DNA of 64,000 nucleotides from an uncultured Kangiella sp. (GCA_947498625.1 CANMKR010000003.1:62001-126000), one strand, 5' to 3'. Positions 43,559 through 54,750 are shown, counted from the first letter of the stretch. Notes: generated from the sequence alone by a model not told the origin. Translations and numbers: made by a program.

Positions 43559-46261
43559 TTACTTTTTTGCTTTGGCAGCTTTTTTCTTGGTGGTCTTTTT
43601 AGTAGTTTGCTTAGCAGCAGCCTTCTTAACAGGGGTTCTTTCAACCCACTTATTATTCTCATAAAAAGCCGTCCAACCTGAAGCTTTTCCGTCTTTATCA
43701 AGACCAGCCACATATTGCTCGGCAGACTTACGACTGTATTTGACAAAAACAGCATTACCCGCGGGATCTTTTTCTGGAGCTTCTGCTAAAAACTTATACT
43801 TTGGATCCAACTTATCTTTAACTGTCAGCAGTTCACTCACTGAAGGAGCTCGCGTTTCTCTATTTCTTGGAAACTGACTAGCAGCCAAGAAAATACCCGC
43901 AGCGCCATCCCGTAAAATATAGTGATCATCGACTTTTTGGCAAGCTAAATCAGGCATAGGAATTGGATCAGCTTTTGGTGGCGCAGGTTGGCCATTGGCT
44001 AGAAGTTTACGTGTATTTTTACAATCTTCGCTCATACAACCAAAATACTTGCCAAAACGACCTGTTTTTAGCTGCATTTCATCGCCACACTTATCACAAT
44101 CTAAAACTGGACCATCATAACCTTTGATCTTGTACTCGCCTTTCTCAACTTCGTAACCCTCACAATCAGGATTGTTGCCACAGATATACAGCTTAGTATT
44201 TTCATCCAGTAGGTAATCTTCCATCGCCGACTCACAAATCTTGCAGCGCTTGATACCCACTAAATGAAGTGCTTCCTCTTCCTCATTAGCCGCCACGAAA
44301 TCATCGCCCGGCATTAAATTTTTAGTATTCTTGCAGCGCTCTTTTGGCGGCAAGGAATAACCAGTACAACCCAAGAAAACACCGGTACTAGCGTTTCTTA
44401 TAGCAAAATGATGAGAATTACATAAGTCACAAGTTAATTCAGTTTCAACGGCATTATTGCGACGCATACCGCCATCTGCTTCTTCTTCATCAGCTTTTTT
44501 AAGCTTATCTGAAAAAGATTGATAAAACTCATCTAAAGTTATTTTCCAATTTTTCTTACCATTAGCAATTGCATCCAAGCGCTCTTCCATAGTCGCTGTG
44601 AAAGAATAATCGAGCAAATCATTAAAACTTTCCATTAATCTATCAGTAACAATTTCGCCCATTTTCTGCGCATAAAACCGCTTCTTTTCTTGTTTAACAT
44701 AACCGCGGTCTTGAATCGTAGAAATAATCGAAGCATAGGTTGATGGTCTACCGATACCTCTTTTTTCTAATTCTTTAACCAACGCAGCTTCAGAAAATCG
44801 AGCTGGAGGCTTAGTAAAATGTTGCTTTGGATCCAGCGCTTCTAGAGTCAATGTCTCACCTTCTTTAACATTAGGCAACTCATCGTCATCTTTCGATCGT
44901 TTTTGCATCGGCAAGACTTTCGTCCAACCATCAAAACGCATGACTCGGCCTTTCGCTTTCAACTCATAATCACTTGCTTCTACTAATAAATTAGTCACGT
45001 CGTACTCTGCCGGCAACATTTGACAAGCCACAAACTGACGCCAAATCAAGTCATACAGGCGCTCGGCATCTTTTTCCATATTATTGAGATGGCCCACCTT
45101 CTTGCTAACATCGGAAGGACGAATGGCTTCGTGAGCTTCTTGTGCGCCCTCTTTGCTTGAATAGCTCATAGCTTCTTTTGGCAAATAATTCTTGCCATAG
45201 CTATCAGCAATAAATTCTCGACACTGTGCTACTGCATCAGCACTTAAATAGGTTGAATCGGTACGCATATAGGTAATATAACCAGCCTCATAAAGACGCT
45301 GCGCCATCATCATTGTGCGTTTTACACCGTAACCTAAACGGGTACTAGCCGCTTGTTGTAAAGTCGAAGTAATAAAAGGTTTCGGCGCTTTAGATTTTTG
45401 CGGTTTTGATTCTAATGAGCGAACTTTGTAATCTGAATGCTTTAAGGCTTCAACAGCTTTTAAAGTATCTTTTTCATTGGTGGGTTTAAAAGCTTTGCCT
45501 TTAAATTTAGCAACCAACAATCGTAAGTTATCCCCGCCTTGACTGATAGTGTCGGCATGTAAATCCCAATACTCATCAGGGATAAAAGCTCTGATTTCGC
45601 GCTCACGCTCTACCAATAAACGCACAGCAACTGATTGCACACGCCCCGCGGATAAACCCCTAGAAATTTTTCGCCACAGCAATGGCGACACCATAAAGCC
45701 AACGACTCGATCAAGAAAACGACGAGTTTGTTGCGCATTGACATAATGCATGTCTAAGGTCGCAGGCTTTGAAAAAGCTTCTTGAATAGCTTTTTTCGTT
45801 ATCTCGTTAAAAACTACTCGACGATATCTATCGTCATCACCGCCTAATAGCTCTTTTAGATGCCAAGCGATAGCCTCTCCTTCTCTATCCAAATCCGTTG
45901 CGAGATAAATAGTGTCAGATTGATCTGCTAATTTTTTTAATTCGTTAAGAACTTTTTCTTTTCCTGGTAGCACTTCGTAATGTGCATCCCAACCTTCTTC
46001 AGGATTGATTCCCATACGAGTGAATAAAGCTTTCTTTTCCCTTAACGCTTTTTGACGAGCCTTTTCTTCAGGCGGCAACTTGCGAGTAATCGCAGCTTTT
46101 CGCGCTCTTTCCTTGGCACTCACGGGTTCTTTTTTGCTCGCTCCTGTTGGCAAATCACGGATGTGACCAACACTGGACTTAACCACAAAATCATTACCCA
46201 AATACTTATTAATGGTTTTCGCCTTGGCTGGCGATTCCACGATTACTAATGCTTTTCCCAT
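43559..46261 (-). CDS. topA: DNA topoisomerase I
   Basis: TopA relaxes negative supercoils by a type IA mechanism. The 900-residue protein has a Toprim start ([20 protein letters not shown], then [11 protein letters not shown]). The active-site tyrosine is in [14 protein letters not shown]. There are three C4-type zinc fingers (CDLC...C...C, CKIC...[15 protein letters not shown]...CMSEDC). The C-terminal tail is Lys-rich ([22 protein letters not shown]), longer than in E. coli (865), perhaps adding nonspecific DNA binding. No other gene sits in the 202 bp upstream. Confidence 0.97.
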   Translation of the reverse strand: MGKALVIVESPAKAKTINKYLGNDFVVKSSVGHIRDLPTGASKKEPVSAKERARKAAITRKLPPEEKARQKALREKKALFTRMGINPEEGWDAHYEVLPGKEKVLNELKKLADQSDTIYLATDLDREGEAIAWHLKELLGGDDDRYRRVVFNEITKKAIQEAFSKPATLDMHYVNAQQTRRFLDRVVGFMVSPLLWRKISRGLSAGRVQSVAVRLLVEREREIRAFIPDEYWDLHADTISQGGDNLRLLVAKFKGKAFKPTNEKDTLKAVEALKHSDYKVRSLESKPQKSKAPKPFITSTLQQAASTRLGYGVKRTMMMAQRLYEAGYITYMRTDSTYLSADAVAQCREFIADSYGKNYLPKEAMSYSSKEGAQEAHEAIRPSDVSKKVGHLNNMEKDAERLYDLIWRQFVACQMLPAEYDVTNLLVEASDYELKAKGRVMRFDGWTKVLPMQKRSKDDDELPNVKEGETLTLEALDPKQHFTKPPARFSEAALVKELEKRGIGRPSTYASIISTIQDRGYVKQEKKRFYAQKMGEIVTDRLMESFNDLLDYSFTATMEERLDAIANGKKNWKITLDEFYQSFSDKLKKADEEEADGGMRRNNAVETELTCDLCNSHHFAIRNASTGVFLGCTGYSLPPKERCKNTKNLMPGDDFVAANEEEEALHLVGIKRCKICESAMEDYLLDENTKLYICGNNPDCEGYEVEKGEYKIKGYDGPVLDCDKCGDEMQLKTGRFGKYFGCMSEDCKNTRKLLANGQPAPPKADPIPMPDLACQKVDDHYILRDGAAGIFLAASQFPRNRETRAPSVSELLTVKDKLDPKYKFLAEAPEKDPAGNAVFVKYSRKSAEQYVAGLDKDGKASGWTAFYENNKWVERTPVKKAAAKQTTKKTTKKKAAKAKK

Positions 46262-46463
46262 AAAAAATTCTTACTTAAGGTCTTGTTTTAAAACAACAAT
46301 TTTAAATTTTAGATTCAAAAAAACAGAGCTAGATTGAACTAAAACTCTGTTGTTCCTTTTTTTATTAATAGCAACCAAAGCTAGTGGCTGTCTAGTTTTT
46401 TCTATTATTTTTTATTTTTTGATGAGCCAGTATTCATAACCGACTCACCAATTTCATGTCTGT

Positions 46464-48962
46464 TTAAGTTTGCCTCAATACCTGATACGCGGGTTGTTTT
46501 AGTATCGATTTAATGCCAAACCAACCTACAATGCTAATAAAAATTGCAGCAGCCAGAGGAACTATTAACCAGAAAATAAAATGCGGTTTTGCAGTAAGAT
46601 CCAATACATTAATGTATAGAGAAGAGACCATTAACTCGCTACAAATAACGGCAAGCAAGCCTGAAAATATCCCTAGCAAAGCTAGCTCAGCAATTAAGCC
46701 TGAGCGAATAAATGGACTTTTGGCACCTAAGGTTTTTAATAAAGTAGCGGATAATATTCGTTCTTCTCGATTAGCTTGCAATACTGCATACAAAACTGCA
46801 ATCCCTGCTAGCAAAACGAACAACATAATAAACTCAACAGCTAAGGTGACTTGATCCAATATTTTTTGCACCTGCTCCATGATTTTATCCAGCTCAATAA
46901 TGGTAACTGTCGGCATCTGTTCTAAAATTTGATTGAGCATAGGTTTTTGACTTTTTGCTATATTAAAGCTGGTAATATAGCTAGCTGGAAAATCCTTTAA
47001 TCCTTGCGGTTCAAAAATCACGAAGAAGTTGGGTTGAAAAGAATCCCATTGAATTTCCCGAACATTTGCAATCTGCCCCTCTACGCTTAAACCACCAATA
47101 TCAAAAGAAAGTTTATCGCCAATTTTAACCTTCATCATATTTTGAATTTCAGTTGAAATTGAAATCTTTACTGCATTAGGATCAAAAGACTCATCCTCTT
47201 GCTGCCACCAATCACCCTCTACCACTTTATTGGCCGCCGGTAAGTCTTTCATCCATGTAAGATTCAACTCTCTTCTAAGAGCTCGAGCCTGTTGATATTC
47301 TTCTTTGGAAAGCACTTCGTTGGCTAACTGACCATTCAATCGGGTTACCCGGCCACGCACCATAGGATAAATACCACTGGTTTCTACGCTATTTTTTTGC
47401 AAAATCTTATCCAGCGCTTTGACCTCATAATCTTGAACGTTGATTAAGAAATGATTAGGGGCATCGGCCGGCATTTGATTTTGCCACTCGGTTAAAAGCT
47501 CGGTTCTGATCAAATAAGTCGATAGCATGATCATGAAAGCTAAACCGAAAGCAGTTATCTGACTGATGGTGTAAGCTGGATAACGTTTTAATTGACCTAG
47601 ACCAAATCTAACGGATGTTGGACTTCTTTTTCCCAGCCAAATACCAATTTTAAAAATCAACCAAGCAAATAATCGGATCACGATAAAAGCAATAATCGAC
47701 ACGATTAATAAAATACCCACCAGCAGCCAAGAACCACTTTGCCACCACATTAGAACAGCCATAGAGCCGATTGCTAAAGCATAAATAATCCAGCCTGAGA
47801 CGGCTAATGGCATCAACTCTTTACGTAAAACTCTTAATGGCGGAACTTTTGCAATTTGAAAAAACGAAGGTAATGCAAAACCCAATAAAACCACTAAGCC
47901 TGAAAAAGCAGACACTATAATTGGCACTAAACCAATCGAAACCATAGGCTGTGGCAACACATTAGCAAACTGCCAAATAATCAACTGCTGTATCGCCAAA
48001 CCGATTGCCACACCTAAGGCTACGCCAATAAATCCAATAAGCGCCAATTGCCATAAATAAAGCTGATGAACTTGACGGATCCGCATGCCTAGACAGCGAT
48101 AAATAGCTGCGTAATCATAATGCCGACGACTAAAACGACCTGCGGCAACCGCTATCGCCACCCCGGCAAGTATTACCGACACTAAACTCGCTAGACGCAA
48201 AAAAGACTCGGCTCGACTGAGTGAAGCTTGTAACGCAGGTGTTCCCTCTTTGCCACCGGTTATCCGTTGAGTTTCGTTAAGCTGAGGCTTTAACCATTTA
48301 ATGTAAGCTTCGCGAGCAGCTTCCTCTCCAGCCAGCAACATTTGATTATTCACTCGACTGCCTGGCCCAAGAATATCTGCAGCCGCTAAATCGTCATTAT
48401 TAATAATAATACCTGGAGCAACATTAAAAACTTCGCTTGCCTGTCCTGGACCTGAAACAACAACTCCAGATATGATTAATTCGGTATTACCAAATTCGAT
48501 GATGTCACCAACTTTTGATTCCAGCAAACTTAAAACCCGTGGTTCAACCCAAAGTTTACCTTGGTCAGGTTTTGCTTGAACTTTTTTGCCCGCCTCAAAT
48601 GGCGCATCAGCAATTTCCAGCTCCCCTTTCAAGGGATAGAAATCATCCACCACTCGAACAGAAACTAATTGAAATTTATCGCCTCTGGATATTACCGTAC
48701 TAGCATTTTTACCCGTAGCGGCGATCAAATTGTTATTCTGAGCTTCTAACAGCCATTCCTGTGGGATTTCTCTTGGCGAGCTGATGACATAGTCCGCTCC
48801 TAAAAACTCGCTCGCCTGCTCGCCCATAGCGCGTTGAATGCGATCGGTAATCACGCTGATCGCTGTCATAGCAGCAACCGCGACAATTAATGCGAAAAAT
48901 AAGACTTTAACCTCGCCAGCTTTCCAATCACGACGAAAGTTTTTAATGGCCATCTTAAACAT
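46464..48962 (-). CDS. ybbP: FtsX-like ABC transporter permease
   Basis: This 832-residue protein matches YbbP. It has an FtsX-type permease with one N-terminal TM, a large periplasmic region, a first FtsX TM bundle (about 255-440), a second periplasmic region (to about 690), and a final bundle (VEFIMLFVLLAGIAVLYAVLQ... AAIFISIVGWFGIKSIL). With YbbA it forms a MacB-type ABC complex. Such complexes do not usually import. Roles in lipoprotein or efflux processes are proposed. The ATG at 48962 overlaps the ybbA stop by one base (TAATG). Confidence 0.9.
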   Translation of the reverse strand: MFKMAIKNFRRDWKAGEVKVLFFALIVAVAAMTAISVITDRIQRAMGEQASEFLGADYVISSPREIPQEWLLEAQNNNLIAATGKNASTVISRGDKFQLVSVRVVDDFYPLKGELEIADAPFEAGKKVQAKPDQGKLWVEPRVLSLLESKVGDIIEFGNTELIISGVVVSGPGQASEVFNVAPGIIINNDDLAAADILGPGSRVNNQMLLAGEEAAREAYIKWLKPQLNETQRITGGKEGTPALQASLSRAESFLRLASLVSVILAGVAIAVAAGRFSRRHYDYAAIYRCLGMRIRQVHQLYLWQLALIGFIGVALGVAIGLAIQQLIIWQFANVLPQPMVSIGLVPIIVSAFSGLVVLLGFALPSFFQIAKVPPLRVLRKELMPLAVSGWIIYALAIGSMAVLMWWQSGSWLLVGILLIVSIIAFIVIRLFAWLIFKIGIWLGKRSPTSVRFGLGQLKRYPAYTISQITAFGLAFMIMLSTYLIRTELLTEWQNQMPADAPNHFLINVQDYEVKALDKILQKNSVETSGIYPMVRGRVTRLNGQLANEVLSKEEYQQARALRRELNLTWMKDLPAANKVVEGDWWQQEDESFDPNAVKISISTEIQNMMKVKIGDKLSFDIGGLSVEGQIANVREIQWDSFQPNFFVIFEPQGLKDFPASYITSFNIAKSQKPMLNQILEQMPTVTIIELDKIMEQVQKILDQVTLAVEFIMLFVLLAGIAVLYAVLQANREERILSATLLKTLGAKSPFIRSGLIAELALLGIFSGLLAVICSELMVSSLYINVLDLTAKPHFIFWLIVPLAAAIFISIVGWFGIKSILKQPAYQVLRQT

Positions 48963-49705
48963 TAGGAAGCTACCTTAGCTTGTGACGAGACTCTTTCAAC
49001 TGTTGCTTTAGGATTTGAAGAAGCAGAATCTAACTGCTCAGAAGTATCTGCAACTAAACGCCCGGCCTCTAAACTAAGTTGTCGGTCGCAACGATTAGCT
49101 AGATTCTGATCATGAGTTACTAATACTAAGGTGGTTCCAAATTGCTCATTCAACTCAAACAACAAATCGACCACCTTTTGACCATTAGCACTGTCCAAAT
49201 TACCCGTAGGTTCATCTGCAAATAGAATTTTTGGTTCCGAGGCAAAAGCTCTAGCAATAGCAACTCGCTGCTGTTCGCCACCAGAAAGTTGATTAGGATA
49301 ATGCTTAACTCTTTCACTCAACCCCACTTTATCCAAAATTGCCAAAGCATCTTTACGTGGTGATTTCCCACCTTTTAATTCAATCGGTAACATCACATTT
49401 TCAAGTGCTGTTAGCCCAGGTAATAAATGGAATGATTGAAAGATAAAACCGACAAACTGTGCTCGAACCCCGGCTCTTTCATCTTCATCCAGTTCATGAA
49501 GCTTATGATTTGCAAGAATGACCTCTCCACTTGTTGGCACATCGAGCCCTGCCAATAAGGATAAAAGCGTTGATTTTCCAGAACCAGAAGCACCGATAAT
49601 AGCTACAATATCGCCTTCATTAATGGTTAAGGTTACTTCTGATAAGATCGTTAAATCTTGCTCTTGCGAGCTGACTGTCTTAGTTAGGTTTTGAGTTGTT
49701 AGCAT
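48962..49705 (-). CDS. ybbA: ABC transporter ATP-binding protein
   Basis: The 247-residue ATPase is of the LolD/MacB class. It has Walker A ([11 protein letters not shown]), signature [14 protein letters not shown], Walker B ([12 protein letters not shown]) and His-switch (VLVTHD). The last 30 residues form a Ser/Ala-rich tail. Its order with ybbP and divergence from tesA is that of E. coli. The 227-bp divergent region upstream holds the ybbA and tesA promoters. Confidence 0.93.
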   Translation of the reverse strand: MLTTQNLTKTVSSQEQDLTILSEVTLTINEGDIVAIIGASGSGKSTLLSLLAGLDVPTSGEVILANHKLHELDEDERAGVRAQFVGFIFQSFHLLPGLTALENVMLPIELKGGKSPRKDALAILDKVGLSERVKHYPNQLSGGEQQRVAIARAFASEPKILFADEPTGNLDSANGQKVVDLLFELNEQFGTTLVLVTHDQNLANRCDRQLSLEAGRLVADTSEQLDSASSNPKATVERVSSQAKVAS

Positions 49706-49932
49706 TTTTTAAATCTACGGTTAGGATTATTGATAGAATAGCGTAAATGCAAACAATTTAAAAAAAACAGTGTGAAAGAAGTGTTACTATCCTTTTCAAA
49801 AGTATCCAAAGCTGACGATTGGTTATTGATATCCTGAAAAACACAGTTGCGCTTGAAGTTATTCACGCTAAACTCCATGATCAGGTGGTATACGAAGCTA
49901 ATTAGCAAACTAAAAACCGACACGATCCATAT

Positions 49933-50547
49933 ATGAGAAAACTTAACTTCCTAACATTCTTTGCTCTATCGATACTTTTCTCGTGCACAGCAACCGCTAA
50001 GCCACTTGAAGAATATAACAAGATCCTAGTGCTTGGGGATAGCCTGAGTGCTGGCTATAACATCCCTCTTGAAAGTGGTTGGGTAAATCTACTTAGACAA
50101 GAACTAAAGACTAAAAACTCTAGTATTAAAGTTATCAATGCCAGCGTCAGTGGCGATACCACTGGACAAGGTTTATCTAGACTCAAACCTTTGTTGGAAA
50201 AACATAAACCTGATTTACTCATTCTAGAACTAGGTGGCAATGATGGTTTACGCGGAATTGCGCCAGCATTAATAAAGCGCAATCTAGCCAAAATGATTGA
50301 TATGGCACTAGCTATAGAGAGTGACGTGCTATTATTAGGTATGCATATATTGCCAAACTATGGCAAAAGATACACCGAAGCATTCCATCAAAATTACTTA
50401 GATTTAGCTAAAGAAAAAGAAACCATGCTGATTCCTTTTTTCCTGGAAAATGTAGCCGATAAACCTGAGCTTATGCAAAATGATGGAATCCATCCTAATG
50501 AAAAAGCTCAAAAAGTCTTATTGAATAATTTAAAGAATATTAGATGA
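49933..50547 (+). CDS. tesA: SGNH thioesterase I / protease I / lysophospholipase L1
   Basis: TesA is a periplasmic SGNH hydrolase acting on acyl-CoA/acyl-ester substrates. The 204-residue protein starts with a signal peptide (MRKLNFLTFFALSILFSCTATAK). The catalytic triad is visible: Ser37 in LGDSLSAGY, Asp184 and His187 in NDGIHP. The oxyanion motifs SGDTT and LGGNDGLRG are also present. It overlaps the next gene by 4 bp (ATGA), which would couple translation of an esterase to a regulator, an unusual pairing. Confidence 0.93.
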   Translation: MRKLNFLTFFALSILFSCTATAKPLEEYNKILVLGDSLSAGYNIPLESGWVNLLRQELKTKNSSIKVINASVSGDTTGQGLSRLKPLLEKHKPDLLILELGGNDGLRGIAPALIKRNLAKMIDMALAIESDVLLLGMHILPNYGKRYTEAFHQNYLDLAKEKETMLIPFFLENVADKPELMQNDGIHPNEKAQKVLLNNLKNIR

Positions 50548-53500
50548 TAAAGCACTACTTTTTAGCTCTTATCCTTTTATCTTCAGTTTCAGGGTTAAAA
50601 GGCAAAGAAAGCTTCAATCAGTTGGACATAAGTAATGGGCTTTCTAACAACACCATTTGGTCAATTGAAAAAGGTCCTCAAGGCTTTATTTGGTTTGGAA
50701 CCTCAGATGGACTATCTCGATTTAATGGGTATGATTTTGATAATTTTTACCTAGAATCAGCTTATAGCAGAAGTTTGCATTTAGATAAGAGGCAATCTCT
50801 TTGGGTTGGTGCTGACAAGGGTTTGGTTTTCAAGTTAGTAAATGGAGATTTCGTAAAGTATAAGCTAGGTTCTAGTTTAAATTTAGTACGTAATATAGTT
50901 AGTGATAGTCAGGGCATTTGGGCTCTAACCGAAGACAATATTTACTACAAGCCCTATGAAGCAAGAGACTTTTCTAGTGCTAAGCTCTCCTCGGGTAAGA
51001 ACTCTGAGATAAAAAAAATAAACAGCGTATTCATTTATGATGATCAGCTTATGCTATCTACTGATAAGGGCCTGTATCAATATTCTAATAACAAATTGAA
51101 ACTATATGATTCGATAAATTTAGCTTACAACATCAACCAAGTAGCTGTACTCAATGATAGATGGCTAATAAATACTCCTAATGAAACCTTTTATTATCTA
51201 AACAAGAAAAAGCAAAAAAGCAATAGCCTTGATTCTTTATCAGGAAAAGTCATTCGAACTATAAAAAGCTCTGGTGACACTGCTTGGATTGGTACATTAA
51301 AAAGTGGGCTTTACAAAGTTAAAAACAACGAAGTAGAACATTACTCTAACTCAAGCTTAGAATCTAATACCGAAAGCGTTATTAATAGCATATATCTAGA
51401 CAAGAATATGCTATGGATAGGAACTTTTTTTAAAGGCATCCATTACAAAGATTTATCGAGTGAAAAGCTTTCATCTATAAGCAAACCAATTATCAATGCT
51501 TGCAAAATCAAAGATAAGGTCTATTCAATTTATCAGCGTAAAAAAAGCACTTATCTATCTATACCTAATAGATTATTAGTAATTGACAACGCAACCAATG
51601 AATGCAAAAGCATTGAAATTCCAGAGGCAAATCCAACATTTGATAAAAGCATTTATCAAATGCTATCGTTGGAAGATCAATCTATTTGGATAGCATCTTC
51701 ACAAGGGCTATTTGAATTAAGAAACCATCAACTAATTCATCACAACTTTTCTAAAGCCCCGCTAATCGTATTTTCAATATTAGAAATTGAGCAAAACAAA
51801 TTATTACTAGCCACTAACAGCGGAGCATTTATTTATGATAAAGCTCTACAATCCGTCAATAGGCTTGCAGGTTCAAAAGCGCTAAACAACTCAATTATCC
51901 ATAAGTTATCCTCAAATCGAAAACATGTTTTTGCTTTAACCGACATAGGGTTAGCTATTGTAAATAAAAAAACAATTGAGTTACTTGCTCCAAATAATCC
52001 AATACTTAGCAAGGAAGTCAATGCAATCTCAATGGGCATGAACAATTTTCATGTCGCAGCATCTGATAACTACCTATATCAGTTTTCTTACGATGGGCAA
52101 CAACTTAACAAGCGATTAATCACTCACGCCAAAAAAAAGTTAATGCCAATAGGTATATTGAAAAATAAAACACACAATGAGTTTTGGATATCAACATACG
52201 AAGGGCTATATAGAGTAAGCGCTACTAATTCCAAAACTAAACGTTATATTGTTGAAGATGGATTATCTAGTAACTTTAATCTCAGACATTCAAATTATCA
52301 AAATGACCAAGGCGCTTTATTTTTTGGTAATGAGAAAAGCTTCAATGCTTTTTATCCTGAAGATATTAAGGATAATTTGGTGCCGCCTAAGGTGGCTTTA
52401 ACCAAGCTGACTCGCTTTAATGAAGAAGTCGTTGTTGGTGAAGATTACGAGGGCTTTTCGATTGAGTCGCCCATTGAGTATTTGGATGAGCTCGAAATTG
52501 GTCATCGTGATTACGTCATGGGCTTTGAGTTTGCAGGCTTGCACTTTGCCGACCCCATGCGCAATCAATACCAGTACAAGCTTGAGGGCTTCCATGAAGA
52601 CTGGGTGTCCACTGATGCTAAAAACCGAACTGCAACCTTCACCAACCTGTCGCCTGGCGATTATGTGTTTAGAGTGCGCGCCGCCAATAAAGACGGTATT
52701 TGGTCACTCGAGGAAGATAACGTAGCTTTGAAGATTACCGTCCACCCAGCTCCGTGGCTGTCTTGGTGGGCATTCACTTTGTATGGCTTAATAGTTTTAG
52801 GCTCCATTCTTTGGTTTATCCGCTATCGCACTCAAGCAGCCATTGCCCGCTCTCGAGAGTTAGAGCTTGAAGTCGCTTCACGCACCAAAGAGATAGCCAC
52901 CCAGAAGAATGTGATTGAATCACTGCTTGAACGTAAGAATGAGCTCTTTGCGAATATATCCCATGAGTTCAGAACGCCATTGACTCTAATCTTAGGGCCG
53001 CTGGAGAAAGAGCTCAAAGCTTTGGATTCTCCGAAGAATCCTAAACACCTGCAAATGATTCAGCGTAATGCCACTCGCCTATTGGGCATGGTCGAGCAAA
53101 TACTAAAGCTCACTGAGCTGAAAAAAGAAGACACGGTCAATAAGGTGCCGCATGCGGTGAATCCAGCGCTGGAAGCCATTGTGGAATCCTTTGGCTCATT
53201 AGCAGAGTCCAAGCAGATAGCGTTATCGCTAAGCTTGGATAAAGACGCTAACGTCATGGCCGCTAACGATGCCTTAGAGGTGATGGTGGGTAATCTCGTC
53301 TCTAACGCCATTAAATACACCCCAGAAGGTGGGCAAGTCTTTGTTCAATCCAAGCTATTGGACAATACTATCCAGATACAAGTCACCGATACCGGCGTAG
53401 GCATGACCAAAGCCCAACAAGACGATGTGTTTGAGCGCTTTGTTCGCTTGGATAAAACCAGTGACATTGCCGGAACCGGCATTGGTCTTTCCATCGTGAA

Positions 53501-54452
53501 AGAGCTTATTCTTGCTCACAACGGACAAGTACAAGTCGAGTCAGTCGATGGTCAAGGCTCAACCTTTACCATTAGTCTCCCAACAACCGAGCAAGCAGCG
53601 CTCTCCGATACGCATTCGATTAAATCCATTGAGCATTTAACCCAAGGCGAAACTGCTACAGCTTCTGAGGTGACTCAAACTAGCGAAGAGAGTCTAACCA
53701 ATGCTCAACAAGAGCTGGTGCTTATCATTGATGATAATCCAGACATGAGAGATTACATCCAAGAAGTCTTAGCACCCAACTATCACTGCATTACCGCCGA
53801 TAGAGGCGAAGCTGGGATTGAGCTGGCTAAAGCGCAAGTTCCTGACCTCATCATCTGTGACATCATGATGCCCGGTATTGATGGGTATGAAGTGGCTAAA
53901 CGATTACGTGATGACATCATCACCTCACACATTCCACTGGTACTCCTGACCGCTAAGGGCGATAAAGAATCCCGTATCCAAGGCTGGAACGAAAACATCG
54001 ATGACTACATGACCAAGCCTTTTGATGAGGAAGAGTTAAAGGCAAGAATTGGGAATATCCTATCTTTAAGGGCTTTAATAAAATCAAGCCCTAAGTTCGA
54101 TAAAGCTAAAACAGAAGATAATGTTCAACCATTAACCGATAAAGACAAAGCTTTTATTCAAAAGCTTGATACAGTTCTTGAAAAGCATTATCAAAATCCT
54201 TTGTGTAATCGTTCAGATATTGCCAGTGATATGGCGGTTAGCGAGCGACAACTACAACGAAAGCTAAAAGGTTTAATCAATCAGAATCCTATGGACTATC
54301 TAAGGGGTTATCGTTTAGAAAAAGCTGCGAAAATGTTGCCTAGCGGAAAACCAATCAATTTGATTTCAGATCTATGCGGCTTTAATTCAGCATCACACTT
54401 CACTCAATGTTTTAAAGCAAAGTTCGGGATTACTCCTAAAAATTATAAATAA
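50544..54452 (+). CDS. hybrid two-component sensor/AraC regulator (HTCS)
   Basis: This 1302-residue one-protein signalling system has a signal peptide and a periplasmic seven-blade Reg_prop propeller (about 20-640: FNQLDISNGLSNNTIWSI, FIWFGTSDGLSRF). A Y_Y_Y domain follows (about 650-730: YQYKLEGFHEDWVS), then one TM helix (about 736-759). Next are HisKA with His807 in ANISHEFRTPL, HATPase (NLVSNAIKYT, DTGVGM, GTGIGLSIVK) and a receiver with Asp1106 in ICDIMMPGIDG. It ends in an AraC HTH. HTCS proteins sense glycans or similar ligands and switch on nearby genes. It is translationally coupled to tesA. Its middle is richer in G+C than both ends (see finding). Confidence 0.93.
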   Translation: MIKHYFLALILLSSVSGLKGKESFNQLDISNGLSNNTIWSIEKGPQGFIWFGTSDGLSRFNGYDFDNFYLESAYSRSLHLDKRQSLWVGADKGLVFKLVNGDFVKYKLGSSLNLVRNIVSDSQGIWALTEDNIYYKPYEARDFSSAKLSSGKNSEIKKINSVFIYDDQLMLSTDKGLYQYSNNKLKLYDSINLAYNINQVAVLNDRWLINTPNETFYYLNKKKQKSNSLDSLSGKVIRTIKSSGDTAWIGTLKSGLYKVKNNEVEHYSNSSLESNTESVINSIYLDKNMLWIGTFFKGIHYKDLSSEKLSSISKPIINACKIKDKVYSIYQRKKSTYLSIPNRLLVIDNATNECKSIEIPEANPTFDKSIYQMLSLEDQSIWIASSQGLFELRNHQLIHHNFSKAPLIVFSILEIEQNKLLLATNSGAFIYDKALQSVNRLAGSKALNNSIIHKLSSNRKHVFALTDIGLAIVNKKTIELLAPNNPILSKEVNAISMGMNNFHVAASDNYLYQFSYDGQQLNKRLITHAKKKLMPIGILKNKTHNEFWISTYEGLYRVSATNSKTKRYIVEDGLSSNFNLRHSNYQNDQGALFFGNEKSFNAFYPEDIKDNLVPPKVALTKLTRFNEEVVVGEDYEGFSIESPIEYLDELEIGHRDYVMGFEFAGLHFADPMRNQYQYKLEGFHEDWVSTDAKNRTATFTNLSPGDYVFRVRAANKDGIWSLEEDNVALKITVHPAPWLSWWAFTLYGLIVLGSILWFIRYRTQAAIARSRELELEVASRTKEIATQKNVIESLLERKNELFANISHEFRTPLTLILGPLEKELKALDSPKNPKHLQMIQRNATRLLGMVEQILKLTELKKEDTVNKVPHAVNPALEAIVESFGSLAESKQIALSLSLDKDANVMAANDALEVMVGNLVSNAIKYTPEGGQVFVQSKLLDNTIQIQVTDTGVGMTKAQQDDVFERFVRLDKTSDIAGTGIGLSIVKELILAHNGQVQVESVDGQGSTFTISLPTTEQAALSDTHSIKSIEHLTQGETATASEVTQTSEESLTNAQQELVLIIDDNPDMRDYIQEVLAPNYHCITADRGEAGIELAKAQVPDLIICDIMMPGIDGYEVAKRLRDDIITSHIPLVLLTAKGDKESRIQGWNENIDDYMTKPFDEEELKARIGNILSLRALIKSSPKFDKAKTEDNVQPLTDKDKAFIQKLDTVLEKHYQNPLCNRSDIASDMAVSERQLQRKLKGLINQNPMDYLRGYRLEKAAKMLPSGKPINLISDLCGFNSASHFTQCFKAKFGITPKNYK

Positions 54453-54640
54453 AAAGCCGGCAAAATGCCGGCTTAATATCAATTGTAAAAAGTAACTCTG
54501 ACCCACTTATTTCCCAGCATCACACTTCACTCAATGTTTTAAAGCAAAGTTCGGGATTACTCCTAAAAATTATATAATAAAAAGCCGGCAAAATGCCGGC
54601 TTAATATCAATTGTAAAAAGTAACTCTGACCCACTTATTT
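54388..54640. repeat. tandem repeat of regulator 3' end with REP-like palindrome
   Basis: Copy 1 (54388-54512) and copy 2 (54515-54640) are nearly identical (one single-base insertion). Each contains the last 65 bases of the HTCS gene, a GCCGGC-AAAAT-GCCGGC palindrome, and GTAAAAAGTAACTCTGACCC. Copy 2 is a noncoding duplicate. The palindromes have A-tracts on the left, so they can terminate minus-strand RNA. Confidence 0.9.
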
Positions 54641-54740
54641 AATTCCACGATAAATAACTCTGATCCACTTAATTAAAAAATCATAAGCAATAATAAAAGC
54701 CAGCAAATGCTGGCTAAATAAAGTGTAAAAGTAACTCTAA
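54641..54740. repeat. degenerate third copy of the repeat
   Basis: AATAACTCTGATCCACTTAA (54651-54670), the AGCCAGC-AAAT-GCTGGCT stem (54698-54715) and GTAAAAGTAACTCTAA (54723 on) look like a decayed version of copies 1 and 2. The stem can also terminate the minus-strand immunity transcript that ends at 54751. Confidence 0.6.
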
Positions 54741-54750
54741 AGCAATTACC

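Noticed and set aside
49699..49923. 74-residue minus-strand ORF between ybbA and tesA
   Set aside because: It lies in the divergent promoter region, has no homology I can recall and no good Shine-Dalgarno. It overlaps the ybbA start.
54453..54640. Strong plus-strand terminator of the HTCS gene in the GCCGGC stems
   Set aside because: The stems have no T tract on the plus strand (TTAATATC). The A-tract on the other side fits minus-strand termination better.
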